Below, piece after piece: positions 31,660 through 32,894 of a DNA stretch of 32,894 nucleotides. The notes under the pieces were generated by a model that saw only the letters and a list, made by a program, of their open reading frames with translations, was not told the origin of the DNA and did not search any database. Made by a program: the position numbers and the translations under genes. Position 1 is the first letter of the stretch, and every line of letters starts with the position of its first letter. The stretch covers positions 1-32,894 of the forward strand of contig JADFCW010000040.1 of the NCBI GenBank assembly GCA_017161705.1, written 5' to 3'. Origin of the DNA: Candidatus Sumerlaeota bacterium (lineage in GTDB: Bacteria; Sumerlaeota; Sumerlaeia; JADFCW01).

Positions 31660-32894
31660 ATGAGGCGTCGCGACTGGATTTTCTGCGTTCTTCTGTCGGT
31701 TGCGGCCTTTGTCGGGGCCGGCGTCGTTCACAATTACGAGCATGTGGCAAAAGCTGTCGCGCTGCTGCGCGAGTTTCACGAGCCGGACGCCTCGCTGCGC
31801 CTGCCTGCCGCGCCGTATATCATCGTTTTTCTGCGGATTGCCCTTTTCCATGTGCTAATCGCGATTCCCGTCGGTCTACTTTTGGCGGCGGCGGCCTGGG
31901 GGCTGGTGCAGTCGGCGGAGCAAACGAATTTCCGAAGCAGCGTATATTATCGCACCTATCTTGCTCTGCTGGCAGGTGTTCTGGTTTATCTGCACTTGTG
32001 GGCCATGACCCAATACCCGGGGCTGTTCAAGAATTCATGGCGGTATGCATGGTTTGCGGGCAGTTCGCTTTGGGCCTTTGTCATCGTGCAGGTCGGCCGG
32101 ATCGCCGCAGCGCTGCTGGCGCTGGCGCTGCTGCTGAAATATCGCAGGGCGATCCGCGGCGCCATCCTGAGATCGCCGAAGGTTCGCGCAGTGCTGCTGG
32201 GAGCAGCCGGGGCGGGATGCGCGGCGGCCGGTGTCGCAGGATTGGGGCCGTTGCTTCGACAGAAACCGCCGGTCAACCGGGGGCCGAATGTGATTTTTAT
32301 CGGCGTGGATTCGGTTCGGCCCGACCATCTTTCGGCGCTCGGCTATCCGCGCACCACCACACCCAACATAGACGTCTTCCTCAAGGATGCCGTGCGATTC
32401 GATCAGGCGCTGGTGCCGATAGCGCGCACGTATCCCTCGTGGATGGCCATTCTGACCGGCTGTTATCCGTCGCGCAACGGCGTGCAGTTCGACCTGCCGC
32501 CGCCGGAGCTGTATCATCCGGTGGTGCCGACGCTGGCGCAGTATCTCCAGCATCGCGGCTATTCGACGGCGTTCTTTTTGAACAACACGAACTATGCGTG
32601 GATCGAACCGACCCTGGGTTTCGATCGCATCGTTCAGCCCGCGCACAACGCCGTAGATTTTTATCTCAGCCATGCGCAGCCGTCGGCGATCCTCTATTAC
32701 ACGCTGCTGAACAACCTGCTGGGCTGGTTCATCGAGCCGGGTCTGCGTTGGAACGCCGCCTACGCGCCGCTGTATCGCCCGGAACTGTTCGATCGGGAAG
32801 TTGTTGCACACTGGGAAGACATGAAACAGGCGGGGGCGTTTCTGACCGTAGTTCACATGTGCAACATTCATATCCCCTACAGTGTGAATTATCC
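31660..32894 (+). CDS. Membrane sulfatase-like / phosphotransferase enzyme, truncated by the window edge
   Basis: Translation begins MRRRDWIFCVLLSVAAFVG and stays open to the last base: 411 complete codons, with no stop in the window. Several hydrophobic segments occupy residues ~5-200, so the catalytic domain is membrane-tethered. From about 210 comes an alkaline-phosphatase-superfamily domain: NVIFIGVDSVRPDHLSALGY (metal ligand D217), TTTPNID and ARTYPSWMAILTG, then SRNGV and HMCNIHIPY. The nucleophile position is T257. A threonine, not the Cys/Ser converted to formylglycine in sulfatases, is the pattern of LtaS- and EptA-type phosphotransferases. A sulfatase is therefore less likely than a transferase or phosphodiesterase acting on an envelope polymer. 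It is probably co-transcribed with the deacetylase. Confidence 0.85.
   Translation, partial: MRRRDWIFCVLLSVAAFVGAGVVHNYEHVAKAVALLREFHEPDASLRLPAAPYIIVFLRIALFHVLIAIPVGLLLAAAAWGLVQSAEQTNFRSSVYYRTYLALLAGVLVYLHLWAMTQYPGLFKNSWRYAWFAGSSLWAFVIVQVGRIAAALLALALLLKYRRAIRGAILRSPKVRAVLLGAAGAGCAAAGVAGLGPLLRQKPPVNRGPNVIFIGVDSVRPDHLSALGYPRTTTPNIDVFLKDAVRFDQALVPIARTYPSWMAILTGCYPSRNGVQFDLPPPELYHPVVPTLAQYLQHRGYSTAFFLNNTNYAWIEPTLGFDRIVQPAHNAVDFYLSHAQPSAILYYTLLNNLLGWFIEPGLRWNAAYAPLYRPELFDREVVAHWEDMKQAGAFLTVVHMCNIHIPYSVNY

Noticed and set aside
30571-31851. 426-aa minus-strand open frame
   Set aside because: Antisense to the polysaccharide deacetylase, which shows all five NodB motifs in the plus frame.
1-32894. 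CRISPR array, tRNA genes, prophage or integrase
   Set aside because: I found no regularly spaced direct repeats, no cloverleaf with a recognisable CCA-type end, and no phage or recombinase protein.

Overview
The window reads as chromosomal DNA from a GC-rich, diderm (Gram-negative-type) bacterium. Lnt, a YidC with a large periplasmic domain, an O-antigen-type flippase and a Tat-exported oxidoreductase all point to two membranes. A TIGR04073-type protein, tandem DUF4159 domains, a DUF6807 ('PmoA') protein and many extragenic palindromes suggest an uncultured lineage near the PVC group, Sumerlaeota or Hydrogenedentota. That placement is inferred from gene content only. About 29 protein genes can be supported, including an rpmH too short for usual ORF calling. 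I saw no tRNA, rRNA, CRISPR array, transposase or prophage.

Layout. 1-4960: three minus-strand genes (DUF6807, Gfo/Idh/MocA, DUF4159) bracketed by two inverted copies of a ~240 bp dispersed repeat. 4961-9270 (minus): the conserved rpmH-rnpA-yidD-yidC-jag block followed by a DedA gene, driven by a clear promoter at 9303-9332. 9570-12071 (plus): fmt and a B12-binding radical SAM protein. 12084-17554 (minus): a tight rpoN / phosphohexomutase / era / nnr operon. 17806-20748 (plus): a polysaccharide flippase, rplM-rpsI behind a good promoter, and a GNAT protein. 20606-23227 region (minus): a DUF3352-like exported protein and a TIGR04073 protein. 23468-25301 (plus): a double-thioredoxin exported protein and a methyltransferase. 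25457-26005 (minus): an FmdB-type zinc-ribbon protein. 26366-30160 (plus): a membrane coiled-coil protein overlapping lnt, then a sigma-54 activator. 30658-end (plus): a polysaccharide deacetylase and a truncated membrane alkaline-phosphatase-superfamily (sulfatase-like) enzyme.

Shared themes are membrane-protein insertion and ribosome/RNase P supply (rpmH operon), envelope building (phosphohexomutase, flippase, Lnt, deacetylase, sulfatase-like enzyme) and sigma-54 control (rpoN plus an NtrC-like activator 11 kb away).

Most of the window is ordinary housekeeping DNA. The parts most worth a second look are: the inverted dispersed repeats with a 30-bp terminal-inverted-repeat core; rpmH lying wholly inside an open rnpA reading frame, as described for Thermus; a low-complexity nucleotide repeat that is also found inside the lnt coding sequence; and an AT-rich leader with a long predicted stem upstream of the deacetylase gene.
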